A stretch of DNA of 64,000 bases from NCBI GenBank assembly GCA_900542835.1, contig UQPB01000011.1, forward strand, positions 22,253-86,252, written 5' to 3'. Both the position numbers and the translations under genes were made by a program. The notes under the pieces are model-generated. The model saw only the letters and a list, made by a program, of their open reading frames with translations. It made no database searches and was not told where the DNA came from. Of this stretch, positions 17,338 to 26,100 are shown piece after piece; positions within the stretch are counted from its first letter, which is position 1; each line of letters starts with the position of its first letter. Origin of the DNA: an uncultured Pelosinus sp. (lineage in GTDB: Bacteria > Bacillota > Negativicutes > Sporomusales > Acetonemataceae).

Positions 17338-18249
17338 ATGTATAAAAAAGCAGTCATGGTTGTCATTCTGGCCGTGGTCGCGCTGTCGCTGGCGGCGCTG
17401 TCCCTGCTGGCCGGCCGACAGGAGGCCGCCGGTGGCAAGATTGCCTTGATTTATGTCGAGGGCGTTATTGCCGGCGGCCGTGGCCAAACGTCGCTCTTTG
17501 CCGATGGCGGCGGCACCGACGCCCTGATGAAACAATTGCGGCAGGCTAAGGACGATCCCTCGGTCCGCGCGGTCGTACTGCGGATCAACAGTCCGGGCGG
17601 CAGCGCTCCGGCAGCCCAGGAAGTGGGCGAAGAAGTTAAACGGCTGCGCCAGGCGGGCAAACCAGTGGTTGCCTCAATGGGTGATGTCGCCGCATCCGGC
17701 GGTTACTGGCTGGCGGCTGTCAGTGACAAGATATACGCCAACCCCGCTTCGCTGACCGGCAGTATCGGCGTTTATATTCCCTATACAAACTGGGAGCAGT
17801 TAATGAATAAGCTCGGCGTTCATTCGGAAAAAATCAAAAGCGGCCCTTACAAGGACATTTTGTCGCCTGACCGCGGCCTGACCGCGGCGGAGCGGGACAT
17901 CATCCAGACCATGGTGGATGAGCTGTATGAGCAATTTGTCGCCGTTGTAGCCGAAGGCCGCAATCTGGATAAGGAAACTGTCCGTAAGCTGGCTGACGGC
18001 CGTGTTTACACCGGCAGTCAGGCGAAAGCGGCCGGTCTGGTCGATGAACTGGGGAATTTATATGATGCCATTGACGGCGCCAGAGAACTGGCGGGACTGG
18101 ACGCCGATGCGCCGCTGATCGAGTTTGGCCGCGGCACTCCGTGGGAGGCCCTGTTTGAAAGCCGCTCTGACTGGCGGCAGCTGCTGCGGCAGCAAACGGA
18201 AAGCCTTTTGGCGCCGTTGGCTGTTTCACCGCTGCGGCAGGTGGAATGA
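17338..18249 (+). CDS. sppA: Signal peptide peptidase SppA (S49 serine protease)
   Basis: Membrane-anchored protease that degrades cleaved signal peptides. One N-terminal transmembrane helix (residues 4-25) is followed by the S49 domain: IALIYVEGVI, VLRINSPGGSA, the nucleophile Ser120 in GDVAASGGYWLA and the general base Lys172 in KSGPYKDI. At 303 residues it is the short, homotetramer-type Gram-positive form. The ATG at 17338 lies seven bases after AGGAGGT; a GTG at 17329 is part of the ribosome-binding site and is rejected. Confidence 0.95.
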   Translation: MYKKAVMVVILAVVALSLAALSLLAGRQEAAGGKIALIYVEGVIAGGRGQTSLFADGGGTDALMKQLRQAKDDPSVRAVVLRINSPGGSAPAAQEVGEEVKRLRQAGKPVVASMGDVAASGGYWLAAVSDKIYANPASLTGSIGVYIPYTNWEQLMNKLGVHSEKIKSGPYKDILSPDRGLTAAERDIIQTMVDELYEQFVAVVAEGRNLDKETVRKLADGRVYTGSQAKAAGLVDELGNLYDAIDGARELAGLDADAPLIEFGRGTPWEALFESRSDWRQLLRQQTESLLAPLAVSPLRQVE

Positions 18250-18830
18250 TGACAGAGATAGCCGATAAAAAAACTCTCATCTGGGAGATCTGGTATGATG
18301 TCCTGTTCGACCCTGCCGCGGCCATGCGTTCTGTGGCTGCTGCGCCGCGAAAAGGTCCGGCGCTGTTCAGCCTGATCAGCGGGCTTCTGCCGCCCTGGGC
18401 TTTGTATTTCGCAGTTGGCGGAACGGGCAGTGATTTGGCTGGCGCACTTTTGCCGCTGTGGATTGTCCTGGCGATTGGCTTCTGGTTTGCCGCTGCCGCC
18501 CTGCTGCACCTGGCCGCGGTGCTGGCCGGAGGACGCGGCGATGCCTCTGTTCTGCTGTGCGCGCTGGGTTATGTCCTGCTGCCGCAGTTCTTCCTCATTC
18601 CGGCGGCGGCCTTTGCCTGGGGCCTGCCGCCAGGGGCTCGTATGGCTGGCTTTATTGCCGGCCCGGCTCTGCTGCTGTGCTGGTCGCTGCGGCTTAGCCT
18701 GCTGGCGCTGCGGCAGGGGTACGGACTTACGGCAGCAAAAGCGGCGCTGGTTTTACTCGTGCCGATTTTCCTGCCTGCCGGCATTTTCCTGTTGGCAGTA
18801 GCAGCTTTGGGCTTTGGCATTTTTTTATAG
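18246..18830 (+). CDS. Yip1-like integral membrane protein
   Basis: A 194-residue hydrophobic protein with about five predicted membrane helices and an N-terminal cytoplasmic stretch 'IWEIWYDVLFDPAAAMRSVA', which resembles the entry of YIP1-family proteins (a 'P..F.s' pattern followed by membrane helices). The start overlaps the sppA stop (ATGATGA), so it is translationally coupled to the protease. The function of bacterial YIP1 proteins is unknown. Confidence 0.65.
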   Translation: MMTEIADKKTLIWEIWYDVLFDPAAAMRSVAAAPRKGPALFSLISGLLPPWALYFAVGGTGSDLAGALLPLWIVLAIGFWFAAAALLHLAAVLAGGRGDASVLLCALGYVLLPQFFLIPAAAFAWGLPPGARMAGFIAGPALLLCWSLRLSLLALRQGYGLTAAKAALVLLVPIFLPAGIFLLAVAALGFGIFL

Positions 18831-18967
18831 TAGCGGTGGCCGCAGGGCATGCTAATAACGGACTGGCAGCGGGCGGCAGTATGCTGCCCGCCAGCGGGTG
18901 ATTTTTTGGAATTATAGCAAAACAATCTACAAAAAACAAAATAAGAACCAAATTTTCCCATAGTGCA

Positions 18968-18996
18968 GCAGGAAAATGGCGTTAGAGTCCGAATAT
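18968..18996 (+). promoter_or_regulatory. Sigma-H-type promoter of spo0F
   Basis: GCAGGAAAA (18968-18976) fits the sigma-H -35 consensus RnAGGAwWW; after 11 bp comes TCCGAATAT, matching RnnGAATww except for the first base. A TGTAGAA immediately downstream (18996-19002) is one mismatch from the Spo0A box TGTCGAA. B. subtilis spo0F also has a sigma-H promoter controlled by Spo0A. Confidence 0.6.
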
Positions 18997-19078
18997 GTAG
19001 AATAGTAAAGCCACCGTGTATCCGGCTGATAGAGGAGTAAGCTTTTAGTAAAGCAATATCGATATGGAGTGATCGAAA

Positions 19079-19477
19079 TTGTCGCTTTCACAGGCAACGA
19101 TACTAATTGTTGACGACCAGCCCGGGATCAGGAGACTGTTGTTGGAAGTGCTATCTGAAAACGGATACGCTGTCGAAACTGCCGCCAATGGCTATGAAGG
19201 GCTGCAAAAAGCGCGGGAAGTGAATCCGGAACTGCTGCTGATGGATATGAAGATGCCGGGATTGGACGGGATCGAAACCTTGCGCGAATTGCGGCGGATC
19301 GGTCTGGATTCCAAGGTGATCATGATGACCGCTTACGGCGAACTGGACATGATTAATGAAGCGAAGGAACTGGGAGCGCTCGCCTATATCACTAAACCGT
19401 TCGACATTCTCTCGCTATGTCAGCTTGTGGAACAAAATGTAAAGGACAGCTCGCTGCTGCGTCTGCGCAGCGGTTAA
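19079..19477 (+). CDS. spo0F: Spo0F-like single-domain response regulator
   Basis: A 132-residue receiver domain with no output domain. Acidic pocket D12/D13, phosphoacceptor D56 (LLLMDMKMPG), T84 and K106 (ITKPFD) are all present. The motif 'ILIVDDQPGIRRLL' is strongly Spo0F-like. In sporulation phosphorelays Spo0F passes phosphate from sensor kinases to Spo0B or Spo0A. The start is TTG behind TGGAGTGA. Synteny with fsa and glpX downstream and the sigma-H-type promoter upstream support Spo0F rather than a CheY. Confidence 0.85.
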   Translation: MSLSQATILIVDDQPGIRRLLLEVLSENGYAVETAANGYEGLQKAREVNPELLLMDMKMPGLDGIETLRELRRIGLDSKVIMMTAYGELDMINEAKELGALAYITKPFDILSLCQLVEQNVKDSSLLRLRSG

Positions 19478-19499
19478 GCCCAAGCGTTCCGTCAAGGCT

Positions 19500-19526
19500 G
19501 CCGGCAGGAATTTCCTAGCTGCCGGC
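19500..19526 (+). terminator. Hairpin downstream of spo0F
   Basis: Perfect 8-bp stem GCCGGCAG/CTGCCGGC with an 11-base loop, without a proper T-run (GAATGTGTTT follows). It could be a partial terminator or attenuator between spo0F and the Cys-rich gene. Confidence 0.4.
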
Positions 19527-19556
19527 GAATGTGTTTATTGGGAAGGAGGGCAGGTT

Positions 19557-20183
19557 ATGGTGCTTGCTGCCACTACCACTCTTGCGCTCTATTGTTCGCA
19601 TTGCGGTAAAATCCATTTACATACGGTTTGCCGTTTCGAATTACACGCCTTAAAAACGGCGGAGTTATGCTGCAGCTGTGGTCATGTGCAGGCCAGGGTC
19701 GCTCCTGCCCGTAATGGCCAGTTTTTTCTCACCCTTTATTGTCAATTGTGCCGCAAACAGCACGTTTTGTGCGTCAGCTACCGCCATAATGGCGCTGTTG
19801 AACCGCGCAAACTTTATTGTGCCGATAATAATCTGGAATTAGGGCTGGCCGGCGAACGCCAACTGCTTGAGCAGACGCTGGACCGGCATCGCTATGCGGT
19901 TAATCATGCCTCCCAGGATCCGACGGGAGCCGAGTCCGAGAATTCGCAGGTACTGCTTGACGTACTGAATAAAGTCCATGATATTGCCGAAAACGGCGGC
20001 GTTCATTGCAGCTGCGGCAGCTCGGCGATCCGGGCCAGAGTGCTGACTGCCTGCATTGAACTGCGCTGCCTCGCCTGCGGTGCTGCTGCCACCCTGGCGG
20101 CTCGCAATGAAACGGATCTGGCGCGGCTGGCGGATATGAAAACCATTGATTTATCCCGGTCCTGTCATTCGCGAACTCATTGA
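19557..20183 (+). CDS. Cysteine-rich zinc-ribbon-like protein of unknown function
   Basis: A 208-residue protein not recognised from any named family. It has four Cys pairs or clusters: LYCSHCGK (about 12-19), ELCCSCGHV (about 39-47), LYCQLCRK (about 61-68) and a C-terminal set VHCSCGSS / LRCLACGA (about 150-180), which look like two or three zinc ribbons. A central stretch (95-145) is helical and polar. AAGGAGGG precedes the ATG. The position between spo0F and fsa suggests that it belongs to the same locus, but no function can be inferred; RNA or protein binding by zinc ribbons is a possibility only. Confidence 0.7.
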   Translation: MVLAATTTLALYCSHCGKIHLHTVCRFELHALKTAELCCSCGHVQARVAPARNGQFFLTLYCQLCRKQHVLCVSYRHNGAVEPRKLYCADNNLELGLAGERQLLEQTLDRHRYAVNHASQDPTGAESENSQVLLDVLNKVHDIAENGGVHCSCGSSAIRARVLTACIELRCLACGAAATLAARNETDLARLADMKTIDLSRSCHSRTH

Positions 20184-20209
20184 CTGAATTTTAGAATGGA
20201 GGGGCTTTT

Positions 20210-20854
20210 ATGAAGTTTTTTCTCGACAGCGCCAATATCGCAGACGTAGAGGCTGCGTTCCAGCTTGGTGTCATTGACGGTGTGACGACAAATCCTTCGC
20301 TGATCGCAAAGGAAAAGCAGGATATTAAGGCGGTCGTAAAAGAGATTGCCCGCATTGTTCCCGGTCCGGTCAGCGCCGAGGTGATCAGCGACCGTTATGA
20401 GCTGATGCTGCCGGAAGCCCGTGAATTGGCTAAATTAGCCGACAATATTGTCATCAAGGTGCCGATCGGCGTCGAGGGCTTAAAGACGGTCAGCGCTCTT
20501 CGCGCCGAGGGGATTAAAACCAATGTCACGCTGATTTTTTCCGCCAATCAGGCACTATTGGCGGCGCGGGCCGGCGCCGCTTTTGTCAGTCCGTTTATCG
20601 GCCGGCTGGATGATATCAGCGAGGATGGCGTGCAGCTTGTGGGCAGCATTGCCGATATCTTTCAAATCCATGCGATTGAAACCGAAATTATTGCCGCCAG
20701 CGTCAGGCATCCGCTGCATGTGACCCAGGCCGCTCTGGCCGGGGCCCATATCGCCACAGTTCCTTACTCGGTATTGCTGTCACTGCTGGCGCATCCCTTG
20801 ACCGATGCCGGGATAAAACGGTTTTATGATGACTGGAAGAGCGCCGCTGGCTGA
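20210..20854 (+). CDS. fsa: Fructose-6-phosphate aldolase / small transaldolase
   Basis: A 214-residue TIM-barrel enzyme of the short transaldolase/FSA subfamily: 'MKFFLDSANIADVEAAFQLGVIDGVTTNPSLI' at the N-terminus, the Schiff-base Lys in NIVIKVPIG (about residue 84), 'GIKTNVTLIFSANQALLAARAGA' and 'SPFIGRLDD'. It either transfers dihydroxyacetone in the non-oxidative pentose phosphate pathway or cleaves fructose 6-phosphate; the two activities cannot be separated by eye. Neighbouring glpX suits a role in sugar phosphate interconversion. The Bacillus equivalent next to spo0F and glpX is ywjH. Confidence 0.92.
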   Translation: MKFFLDSANIADVEAAFQLGVIDGVTTNPSLIAKEKQDIKAVVKEIARIVPGPVSAEVISDRYELMLPEARELAKLADNIVIKVPIGVEGLKTVSALRAEGIKTNVTLIFSANQALLAARAGAAFVSPFIGRLDDISEDGVQLVGSIADIFQIHAIETEIIAASVRHPLHVTQAALAGAHIATVPYSVLLSLLAHPLTDAGIKRFYDDWKSAAG

Positions 20855-20892
20855 GTTTTGTATTTGCCGAGAATAGGGAGTAGAGGTGCAAA

Positions 20893-21864
20893 ATGGATAT
20901 AGATCGCGAGTTAGCCATGGAGTTTGTCCGGGTAACCGAGGCAGCCGCTATTGCCTGCGGCCGCTGGATGGGAAAAGGCGATAAAATTGCTGCTGATCAG
21001 GCTGCCGTTGACGCGATGCGGAGCATGTTCGATACTGTCAATATCAGTGGTACTGTCGTTATCGGCGAGGGGGAAATGGACGAGGCCCCTATGCTGTATA
21101 TCGGTGAGCAGGTCGGAGCCGGCGGCCTCGAGGTTGATATCGCTGTTGACCCGCTTGAGGGTACTAATCTGGTGGCCAAAGGGCTGCCGGGTGCTATCGC
21201 GGTGCTGGCGATTGCCCCCAAGGGCGGCTTGCTGCACGCTCCCGACATGTATATGGATAAAATTGCCGTTGGACCGAAAGCGGCCGGAAAAGTTCATATC
21301 GACGCTCCGGTTAAAGACAATCTGAAAGCGGTGGCATCCGCGCTCGACCGCCGGGTTGAGGATCTGACCGTCGTTATTCTCGACCGTCCGCGGCACGCGG
21401 GAATCATTCAGGAAGTCCGCGACGCCGGCGCCCGCATTAAACTGATCTCAGATGGTGATGTGTCGCCGGCGATCAATGTCGGCATTGAGGGAACCGGCAT
21501 TCATATGATGCTGGGCGTGGGTGGCGCCCCGGAAGGCGTTATTGCCGCCGCTGCGCTGAAGTGCCTGGGCGGCGATATGCAGGGTAAGTTATGGCCGGAA
21601 AACGACGCCGATACGGCACGGGCCCAAAAGATGGGGATTCATGATATTAATAAGGTTCTGACGATTAATGATTTGGTCAGCGGCCAGGACGTCATCTTTG
21701 CGGCCACTGCCATCACCCAGGGGGATTTGTTGAACCCGCTGCGCTATTTTGGCGGCGGCGTCCGCAGTCACTCGATTGTCATGCGCCACAGTTCAGGAAC
21801 CGTGCGATTTATCGACGCTATTCATACCTATGACCGCACGCCGCTGTTTATTAAGCGGGCCTAG
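20893..21864 (+). CDS. glpX: Fructose-1,6-bisphosphatase class II (GlpX)
   Basis: Gluconeogenic phosphatase of 323 residues, dependent on Mn2+. Metal-binding motifs: 'VVIGEGEMDEAPML' near residue 57 and 'DIAVDPLEGTNLVAKG' near 88; 'SDGDVSPAIN' and 'GVGGAPEGVIAAAALKCLGG' are further family signatures. The locus spo0F-X-fsa-glpX parallels the Bacillus spo0F-fbaA-ywjH-murAB-glpX region in reduced form. No terminator directly follows; a MITE-like element begins two bases after the stop. Confidence 0.95.
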   Translation: MDIDRELAMEFVRVTEAAAIACGRWMGKGDKIAADQAAVDAMRSMFDTVNISGTVVIGEGEMDEAPMLYIGEQVGAGGLEVDIAVDPLEGTNLVAKGLPGAIAVLAIAPKGGLLHAPDMYMDKIAVGPKAAGKVHIDAPVKDNLKAVASALDRRVEDLTVVILDRPRHAGIIQEVRDAGARIKLISDGDVSPAINVGIEGTGIHMMLGVGGAPEGVIAAAALKCLGGDMQGKLWPENDADTARAQKMGIHDINKVLTINDLVSGQDVIFAATAITQGDLLNPLRYFGGGVRSHSIVMRHSSGTVRFIDAIHTYDRTPLFIKRA

Positions 21865-21865
21865 G

Positions 21866-22027
21866 TAAGTGCTGATTAAATGAACCCGTCAGATTGACGA
21901 GAGATTTTTTCGACTGGCAAGGAAGAAGCCAGACCGCAGGAATAGCAACGCTCTTGCAAGGACTGGCTGACGCCGCCAGGCGGAAAAAGATCCGTCAAGC
22001 TGCGTTGCGTAAATTAATCAGTGCTTA
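21866..22027 (+). mobile_element. MITE-like element, copy 2
   Basis: A 162-bp element with terminal inverted repeats TAAGTGCTGATTAA (21866-21879) and TTAATCAGTGCTTA (22014-22027), 12 of 14 matching. Internal landmarks shared with the other copies: GACTGGCAAGGAAG, GCAGGAATAGCA, CTTGCAAGGACTGGCTGACGC and GCTGCGTTGCGT. No coding capacity. Confidence 0.8.
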
Positions 22028-22078
22028 ACTAGGTATACAGATTTCTAGCACCACGAAAAGAATTCGATACGCAAGCAT

Positions 22079-22125
22079 CCACAGCCCCGGAGTCTGCCAC
22101 AGCAGCCGTCCGGGGCTGTGGCGCG
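22079..22125 (+). terminator. Strong hairpin downstream of glpX
   Basis: Perfect 13-bp stem CCACAGCCCCGGA (22079-22091) and TCCGGGGCTGTGG (22109-22121), then CGCGTTT. The T-run is poor, but the position between glpX and the next promoter fits transcription termination. Confidence 0.6.
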
Positions 22126-22132
22126 TTTAAAC

Positions 22133-22162
22133 GTATAGGTTACGGCTGAAACGGCAATAATC
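22133..22162 (+). promoter_or_regulatory. Sigma-F-type (forespore) promoter
   Basis: GTATA (22133-22137) equals the -35 consensus GYATA; after exactly 15 bp GGCAATAATC (22153-22162) fits the -10 consensus GGnnAnAHTR except for the last base. It lies 26 bp before the PrsW-like gene, followed by fin, a known sigma-F target in Bacillus. Confidence 0.65.
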
Positions 22163-22188
22163 AGGTAAAAAGCCGGGAGGAAGACGGT

Positions 22189-22578
22189 TTGGCATACGTA
22201 ATTGCCTGTCTGGCAGCAGCGGGAGCTTTTCTGCTCAACCGATTGCTGCTGGAGCGGCTGGGCGCGAAGGTCATCGTTACCGTTAGTCCGTTGGTGGAGG
22301 AGACGCTGAAAACACTGCCTGCGTTTTATGCCGCCGCCGATATCCTATCCTGTCATCTTGGATTTGGCGTAATTGAGGCTGTTTATGACTGGCGGCAAAG
22401 CCGGAATAACGCCGCTGCGGCCGCGCTCATGAGCGTGGCCGGCCATGGATTGTTTGGCCTGGTTACGCTGGTGTGCGCCGGACCGGCGGGAATTTATGTC
22501 GGTCTGGCGGCAGGCATGATTGCCCATCTGCTGTGGAATACGATTCTGCTGCGATGGACTGCCGGCAAGGTAGAATAA
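22189..22578 (+). CDS. Small PrsW/CPBP-like intramembrane protein
   Basis: A 129-residue membrane protein with about four helices. The pattern VSPLVEETLKTLPAF (an EExxK-type glutamate pair), GFGVIEAVYD (a further Glu in a helix), AGHGLFGLV and HLLWN resembles the catalytic skeleton of PrsW/CPBP intramembrane metalloproteases, although the protein is much shorter than PrsW. Start is TTG behind GGGAGG. It stands ten bases upstream of fin and behind a sigma-F-type promoter, so expression in the forespore is inferred. Protease activity is a hypothesis resting on the E, E, H and H pattern. Confidence 0.6.
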   Translation: MAYVIACLAAAGAFLLNRLLLERLGAKVIVTVSPLVEETLKTLPAFYAAADILSCHLGFGVIEAVYDWRQSRNNAAAAALMSVAGHGLFGLVTLVCAGPAGIYVGLAAGMIAHLLWNTILLRWTAGKVE

Positions 22579-22588
22579 GGAGGATGAC

Positions 22589-22828
22589 ATGCGGCTGATT
22601 TATATTTGCTCGCAATGCGGCGCTGAGTTTGAACGCCTCTATGTCCGCGAGCTTGACGAATCGGCATTCGGTTTTGACAGCCTGGACGCGGAGCAGCGGC
22701 GGCAGCTGCTGCATTTTGACCCGCAGCAGAACAGTCTGACTGTGCAGTCTCTGTGTGACCGTTGTGTCGAGGAACTGGGCTTGGAAGAAGAAAAAGAAGC
22801 GCCGGCGGCGCGGCATTGGCTGCACTGA
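22589..22828 (+). CDS. fin: Anti-sigma-F factor Fin
   Basis: Small zinc-binding protein (79 residues) that inhibits sigma-F so that the forespore can switch to sigma-G. The family layout is complete: N-terminal IYICSQCGAEFERL zinc ribbon half, central FGFDSLDAEQRRQLLHFD and C-terminal SLCDRCVEELGL with the second Cys pair. The gene lies just upstream of mfd, exactly where B. subtilis has fin (yabK). AAGGAGG precedes the ATG. The C-terminal extension after the second Cys pair is longer than in Bacillus. Confidence 0.88.
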   Translation: MRLIYICSQCGAEFERLYVRELDESAFGFDSLDAEQRRQLLHFDPQQNSLTVQSLCDRCVEELGLEEEKEAPAARHWLH

Positions 22829-22900
22829 CCCAGCGCCTGCCAACACGGAGGCAGCGGCCGGAGTTTGCTGCTTTTACCACGTCTGGGAAAAGAAGCGGAG

Positions 22901-23035
22901 ACGGTTCCACTGAGGACCCGGAGGAACTCCGGAGGGCACAGCGGGAAAACAAGCGTTTTCCGTAATTCTCTGTGACCTCTGCGAACCTCGGTGTCCTCTG
23001 TGGAAAAGTTCTCCCTTTTCCTTCGTGGAAGGGTC
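22901..23035. repeat. Palindromic CACAGAGG repeat between fin and mfd
   Basis: Left arm ACGGTTCCACTGAGGACCCG ... GAGGGCACAGCGGG and right arm TTCTCTGTGACCTCTGCGAA ... CTCGGTGTCCTCTGTGG form an imperfect inverted repeat around AACAAGCGTTTTCCG. The remainder of the 343-bp gap (22829-23171) holds no gene; a promoter for mfd should lie in 23036-23160 but is not clear. Confidence 0.75.
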
Positions 23036-23171
23036 CTCCACTAAATCAGTATTGCCGTCACGGGTATTTCATGGTATTGTTAGGAATAGACTATAACAGC
23101 AATAGATGATGATGAGCCGCCGCCAATCGCTTGGCGGTCATTTCTGCTTGCCTGAAAATACTGAGGTGTAT

Positions 23172-26100
23172 ATGTGCTACTTAGTTGATTATCTTGCTCA
23201 GGACCATGCCTTTGCCAGGGCCGCAGCCGCTTACGAAACGGCATGTTCGCAAACGCTGGTTTACGGTTTGAGCGGTTCACCCAAAAGCGCGCTGCTGGCT
23301 TGCGGTTTTAACCGCAAGCCGCGCGCTACTTTGTTGATTGCCGGTTCGCAGGAAACGCTGGAGCAATACCGGCTGGATTTGGCGACGCTGCTGCCCCAGA
23401 CAACCGTTCTGGAACTGCCGGCAACCGATATTGTCACGTTTGCCGCCGATGCCAAAAGTCAGGAGATCGCGGCGCGGCGGATGCGGGTTCTAAGCCTGAT
23501 TGCTTCCGGCGATCCGGTTATTGTGTTGACAACCGGTGAAGCGTTGATGCAGAAGCTGATCCCGCTGGCCGATTTTTTAAACAACCGGCTGCTTTTGGCT
23601 GACCAGGGTCTGCTGGATCGCGACAGGCTGCTGACCACACTGGTCAGTTTTGGCTATGAACGCACTGATGAGGTAAACGCCGCCGGTCAATTTGCCGCCC
23701 GCGGCGGTATTATTGATATTTTTCCCTTAAACCGTGACTGGCCGGTGCGCCTGGAGCTGTTCGGCGATGAGGTCGATTCGCTGCGGGAGTTTGACCCGCA
23801 AAGCCAGCGCTCGATCGCGGCGTTGACCGGAGTGGAAATCCTGCCGGTCATTGAGCCGGAGCCGAGCGGCGTACTGACTACGCTGTTTTCGTATCTGCCG
23901 CAGCCGTCGGCAGTTTTATTCGATGAGCCGGCCAGGATCCGTGAGCAGTTGTCGAGGCTGCAGCGCGAAAATCCGGCGATTAAACGGCAGGTCTGGGACT
24001 GGCAGCGGCTGGTTGGCGATGCCCGCAAGCATAATGTGCTGTATTTATCGCTCATGGTACAGAAATTGCCTCACATTGAACCGGCTGAAGTTATCAGCTT
24101 TATGATGCGCAGTGTAGCCCCTTATCACCGTCAGTTGGACCTCCTTACAGAGGATTTGCGGGAATGGCGGGAAAAAGGCGTCAGCGTAACCGTTTTTCTG
24201 TCTTCAGCCGATAAGGCTGCTGCTTTTCGGCAGTCTCTGGGTGAAGAGGAGCTAACCGCATCGGTTGATGCCGCCAAGCCGGCGCCGGGATCTATTCTGC
24301 TTGTGACCGGCAGCATCAGCGGCGGCTTTGAACTGCCGCAGGCGAAGGCGGTCTGGCTGGCGGAAAAGGATATTTTTGGCCGCCAAAAACAAAAGCGCCG
24401 CATGCGCGTCGCCAAAGACAGACAGATTCAATATTTTCGCGATATTCGTGTGGGCGATTATGTCGTACACGTTAATCATGGCATCGGCAGATATGTCGGT
24501 GTAGAAACACTGGTTGTGGACGGTGTTCATAAGGATTACCTGTTCATCCGCTATGCCGGGGAAGATAAGCTTTACTTGCCGACCGATCAGGTGCATCTGC
24601 TGCAAAAATATATTGGTTCTGAAGGTGAAGCGCCCCGCTTGAGCAAGATGGGCGGCAGCGACTGGCTGAAAGCCAAGAGCAGAGCCAAGGCGGCGGTCGC
24701 TGATATTGCCAGAGAGCTTTTAGCTTTATACGCCGAGCGGCAGCTGGCCGCGGGCTTTGCTTTTCAGCCGGATACGCCATGGCAGGCAGAGTTTGAGGAT
24801 GCGTTTGCCTTTGAGGAGACGCCGGACCAATTGACGGCCCTGACGGAAGTCAAGGCCGATATGGAAAAGGCACAGCCAATGGACCGGCTGTTGTGCGGCG
24901 ATGTCGGCTTCGGCAAGACCGAAGTCGCAATCAGAGCTGCGTTTAAAGCCGTTGTCGGCGGTAAGCAGGTGGCGGTGCTTGTGCCTACTACCGTGCTGGC
25001 ACAGCAGCATTTTCAGACCTTCAGCGCCCGCTTTGCCGGCTTCGGGCCGGTTGTAGACGTAATCAGCCGTTTCCGCAGCGTTAAACAGCAAAAGGCGACG
25101 ATTGCCAAGCTGGCTGCCGGCCGGGTTGACATTCTGATCGGCACCCACCGTATTTTACAGTCAGATGTGACGTTTAAGGATTTGGGGCTGCTGATTGTTG
25201 ATGAGGAGCAGCGGTTCGGCGTTTCACAGAAAGAACAGTTGAAGCGCTGGCGGGCCAATGTCGATGTGCTGACACTGACAGCCACGCCGATTCCCCGTAC
25301 GCTGCATATGTCCTTGTCCGGCGCCCGGGATATGAGCATCATCGAGACACCGCCAGAGGACCGCTTCCCGGTGCAAACCTATGTGCTTGAGTACGAGGAA
25401 TCGGTTATTCGTGAGGCTTTGCGCCGTGAATTGAAACGGGGCGGCCAGGCATACTTTGTCTATAACCGGGTACAGACAATTGATAAAATGCACGAACAAT
25501 TGAGCCAGATGCTGCCGGATGCGCGTATTCGCACTGCGCACGGGCAAATGCCAGAGGAACTGCTGGAACAGGTTATGTTCGATTTCTATGAAGGCGAATT
25601 TGACATTCTTTTGTGTACCAGTATTATTGAAAATGGTCTTGATGTTGCCAATGCCAATACGATTATTGTTTATGACGCCGACTATTTCGGTTTGTCGCAG
25701 CTGTATCAGATGCGCGGCCGCGTTGGCCGCTCCCACCGCACGGCTTTTGCCTACTTCAGCTACCGCCGCGATAAGGTTCTGACCGAGGTGGCGGAAAAGC
25801 GGCTGCAGGCGATTAAAGAGTTTGCCGAGCTGGGGGCTGGCTTCAAAATTGCCATGCGCGATCTTGAAATCCGCGGCGCCGGCAATTTGCTGGGGGCGCA
25901 GCAGCACGGGCATATTGCCAGCGTCGGTTTTGAACTGTACTGCCGGCTGCTGGAAGAAACGGTACAGGAATTGAAGGGAGGCGGCCCGCTAGCCGAAAAG
26001 CCGCCTGATCCGGTTCTGGAACTGAACGCTGAGGCCTATCTGAGCGGCGAATATATTGCCGATCCCATGCATAAAATGGAAATATATCAGCGCATTGCCG

